From Rhabdaerophilum sp. SD176 (lineage in GTDB: Bacteria > Pseudomonadota > Alphaproteobacteria > Rhizobiales > Beijerinckiaceae), in assembly GCF_030143245.1 (NCBI RefSeq), contig NZ_JARJNS010000009.1, forward strand, positions 1 through 64,000: 64,000 bases of DNA, in the 5' to 3' direction. The notes beneath the pieces were generated by a model that worked only from the letters and a program-made list of their open reading frames with translations, did not search any database and had not been told where the DNA came from. The translations under genes and the position numbers were made by a program. Positions 62,901 through 64,000 of the stretch are shown one piece after another (within the stretch, counting starts at the first letter, position 1; the number at the start of each line of letters is the position of its first letter).

Positions 62901-64000
62901 CCAAGGTGCTGGCCGTGGGCTTCTCCAGCGTAAATTACCGTCTCAAGCTGGGCATCCGAGAGCAATCCGTCGGAAATGACTGCTTCAGGTAGATGCGGTC
63001 GGTAGGAGGGTTGAGGTAACGCCACGGACGCCATGGCAGCCGATTGCACCAGCACCGTCGGATGCGGCTTTGCGCCGTCAATCACAATCGATTGGACCGC
63101 GTAAGGCTCATAAAGGCCAGCTTCGATCTCAGCCTTGGGCGAAGCCACCTCTTCGCGAGGGGCGTAGGCAAGCTCGATGATTTCGAAAGTGACCGCCGTG
63201 GAACGCGGTGCTATGTCGGAAGAGATGACGGAAACAGGAGCCGCAGCGACGCCCTCAGCAAGAGGGGAGGGTGAGGTGCAATAAATTGGTTCCGGCGAAC
63301 TCGCATCTCCAGAGGTGACGACAACCGGTCCACCCCCAGGCTCAAGGCGCCGGACAAAGGCTTGGTCAGCCAGTCCGGCGGTCAGAGGCTCTTTCGGAAT
63401 CCGGGCCTTTCGACCGAACGCCAAGAGACGCGATGCGGGACGCGGTGCCAGAATCTCAACGGGCGAAGCCACAACAGACGCCAGAGGTGTCGAGAACCGC
63501 TCGACACGAGGCGGCACATGCTCCTCGACCAGAGCGAGGAGTTCTTGCAGGGTTTCTGCCGGGGGAAGCGGCACCGGAAACTGCGTCGGGTTCACCGCGG
63601 GAACCTTGTCGATCACAGTCAGCCGACTTTCGATATCTGTGCCATGCCGCCGGAAAAAGCCGCGCCGCATCGCGAAGGTTGCACGCAATACGGACGTCTG
63701 CTGGAGCGTTTCGAAGGCTCCACGCCAGGAGCGGCTATAGGGCGAGAAGCTTTCGCCTGTGATTGCAACGAGACGACCATTCGGCTCGAGGCGCGCAAGG
63801 GCTGAGCGGATATGCTCGAATGTCGCCGAAGTATGCCGTCCAGCGATCAGCGGTGAAGCCGAGAATGGCGGGTTCATCAGCACAACGCTCGGACGCAACG
63901 CGGGATCGAGCCGATCGTGGATCTGCGAGCCATCAAGCCGAGTGATAAAGTCCTTCGGGAAGAGCCCGGTCAGCAGTGCATGCCGATCCTCGGCCCACTC
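59924..64000 (-). CDS. Strawberry-notch-like helicase fused to methyltransferase-type domain, N-terminus cut by window edge
   Basis: The frame is open to the window end, so the protein has more than 1350 residues. Near the visible N-side is an adenine-methyltransferase motif IV (LMNPPFSASPL), without a motif I in view. The helicase core follows: Walker A GDGTGAGKGRQVAG (about 62790), DEAH box VIVFDEAHAMAN (about 62460) and the Sbno-specific region LEPGWKADNAIQGLGRTNRTNQ. Its C-domain includes FHMVVGLLLPVWKQF. Such proteins are large plasmid backbone genes of unknown role. It sits 10 bases upstream of the Toprim gene. Confidence 0.9.
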   Translation of the reverse strand, partial: EWAEDRHALLTGLFPKDFITRLDGSQIHDRLDPALRPSVVLMNPPFSASPLIAGRHTSATFEHIRSALARLEPNGRLVAITGESFSPYSRSWRGAFETLQQTSVLRATFAMRRGFFRRHGTDIESRLTVIDKVPAVNPTQFPVPLPPAETLQELLALVEEHVPPRVERFSTPLASVVASPVEILAPRPASRLLAFGRKARIPKEPLTAGLADQAFVRRLEPGGGPVVVTSGDASSPEPIYCTSPSPLAEGVAAAPVSVISSDIAPRSTAVTFEIIELAYAPREEVASPKAEIEAGLYEPYAVQSIVIDGAKPHPTVLVQSAAMASVALPQPSYRPHLPEAVISDGLLSDAQLETVIYAGEAHGQHLGGFWRVNETFDALEAAAEDDDAAFQFRRGFYLGDGTGAGKGRQVAGIVLDNWLKGRRKALWISKSDKLLEDAQRDWSALGQEKLQIVPLSRFKQGTPIALPEGILFTTYATLRSDERQGPDGTIKVSRLKQIIDWLGSSFDGVIVFDEAHAMANAAAEKGERGDKSASQQGRAGVRLQNALPQARVLYVSATGATTVSNLAYASRLGLWGSTDMPFATREAFVEAMESGGIAAMEVLARDLKALGLYTARALSYAGVEVAMLEHPLSSKQIRIYDAYASAFEIIHNNLNAALEASHITGEGGKSYNKNAKSAARSAFESNKQRFFAHLITAMKAPSLIKAIEADMEAGHASVIQIVSTNEALLERRLAEIPTAEWNDLSVDITPREYVLDYLVHSFPTQLFEVYSDEDGNLQSRPALDEDGNPVHSREAIERRDRLIEHLASLPAVQGALDQIIQRFGTDMVAEVTGRSRRIVAKTNPDGSRRLCVETRAASANLGETRAFQGDQKRILVFSDAGGTGRSYHAERSAKNQRLRVHYLLEPGWKADNAIQGLGRTNRTNQAQPPLFRPVASDVKGEKRFLSTIARRLDTLGAITRGQRQTGGQGMFRAEDNLESVYGRLALRQLYQLIYAGKVEACSLARFEAATGLSLTDRDGSLLEELPPITTFLNRILALPIALQNQLFEVFESLMETAIEGAMQSGTFDIGVETMRAESLVVQEEKVIATHQASGATTSLMTLLRKDQTEITTSDEVFAHHEANQKARLMLNRQSGRAALVIPTTSLMQDDGSVTPRVRLIRPNARDVMPVEVLEKSQWRETEETSFHVAWETEVSEIPPFTETRFHMVVGLLLPVWKQFPEENTRVYRLQTDCGQRLIGRLVSPVTAAALKETLLSEAPTLSAAEAADTIIRDNTGLILREGLTLKRSLVMGRHRIELSGFSDLDVQRLKSFGLISEIIAWKLRLFVPAGDDAAKILGRLFDLYPLLRIVPSARVNAA

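Overview
The window looks like part of a large mobilisable plasmid (or plasmid-derived island) of an alphaproteobacterium. The main evidence is a complete repABC replication/partition locus at 52.6-56.3 kb with two identical copies of the repABC-type parS palindrome and a counter-transcribed RNA between repB and repC. A Mur/Fur-type box in front of mntH, a BTLCP-type cysteine proteinase and generally GC-rich coding sequence fit the same group. I cannot name the species. There are no rRNA or tRNA genes and no CRISPR array.

Left 35 kb: metal and envelope stress. After a truncated MFS transporter and a YqaA/DedA-like protein come a Crp/Fnr regulator divergent from a Spy-like periplasmic protein. 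A copper P1B-ATPase is divergent from a CueR-type regulator across a clear operator. A long minus-strand copper run follows (13681 down to 5811): small lipoprotein, TolC-like protein, multicopper oxidase, cupredoxin, CusF-like protein, acyltransferase, cytochrome b561-like protein, second multicopper oxidase, small membrane protein, DUF411. A plus-strand OmpR-type two-component pair sits beside it. Next is a Cd/Pb/Zn module: a CadR/PbrR-like regulator divergent from a ZntA/PbrA-like ATPase that is translationally chained to an isoprenylcysteine methyltransferase-like protein, a DedA protein, a type II signal peptidase and a small membrane protein. Then come envelope genes (BTLCP, DsbA-like, YafK-like), mur/mntH, a DUF2946/PCuAC/SCO copper-handling group, ynfA, a second acyltransferase, and a cusA-cusB-fixH-like operon.

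35-41 kb: mobilisation and toxin-antitoxin genes. A MobA/VirD2-like relaxase overlaps a MobC-like accessory gene, followed by AbiEi/AbiEii and a HepT/MntA (HEPN/MNT) pair.

41.5-48.0 kb: a complete 6516-bp Tn3-family transposon with about 46-bp terminal inverted repeats (40/46 identical), a perfect 5-bp target duplication (ATGTC), tnpA, a res-like region and tnpR. Its passengers are a GT4-type glycosyltransferase and a right-handed beta-helix protein. It has split an exported SH3-like gene, whose 256-codon reading frame is restored exactly when the transposon and one duplication copy are removed in silico.

48.3-52.4 kb: a compact three-gene minus-strand operon (small HTH protein, 1002-aa gamma-class adenine methyltransferase, 248-aa PD-(D/E)XK-like nuclease) behind a promoter full of dyad symmetries. 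It looks like a self-regulated restriction/defence system that I cannot assign to a named type.

52.6-64 kb: plasmid backbone. repC, ctRNA, repB, repA, parS, DUF736, DUF2493/SLOG, a Toprim-domain protein and a very large methyltransferase-like/strawberry-notch helicase protein that runs off the right edge. The whole reads as a mobile metal-resistance replicon carrying its own defence and addiction functions.
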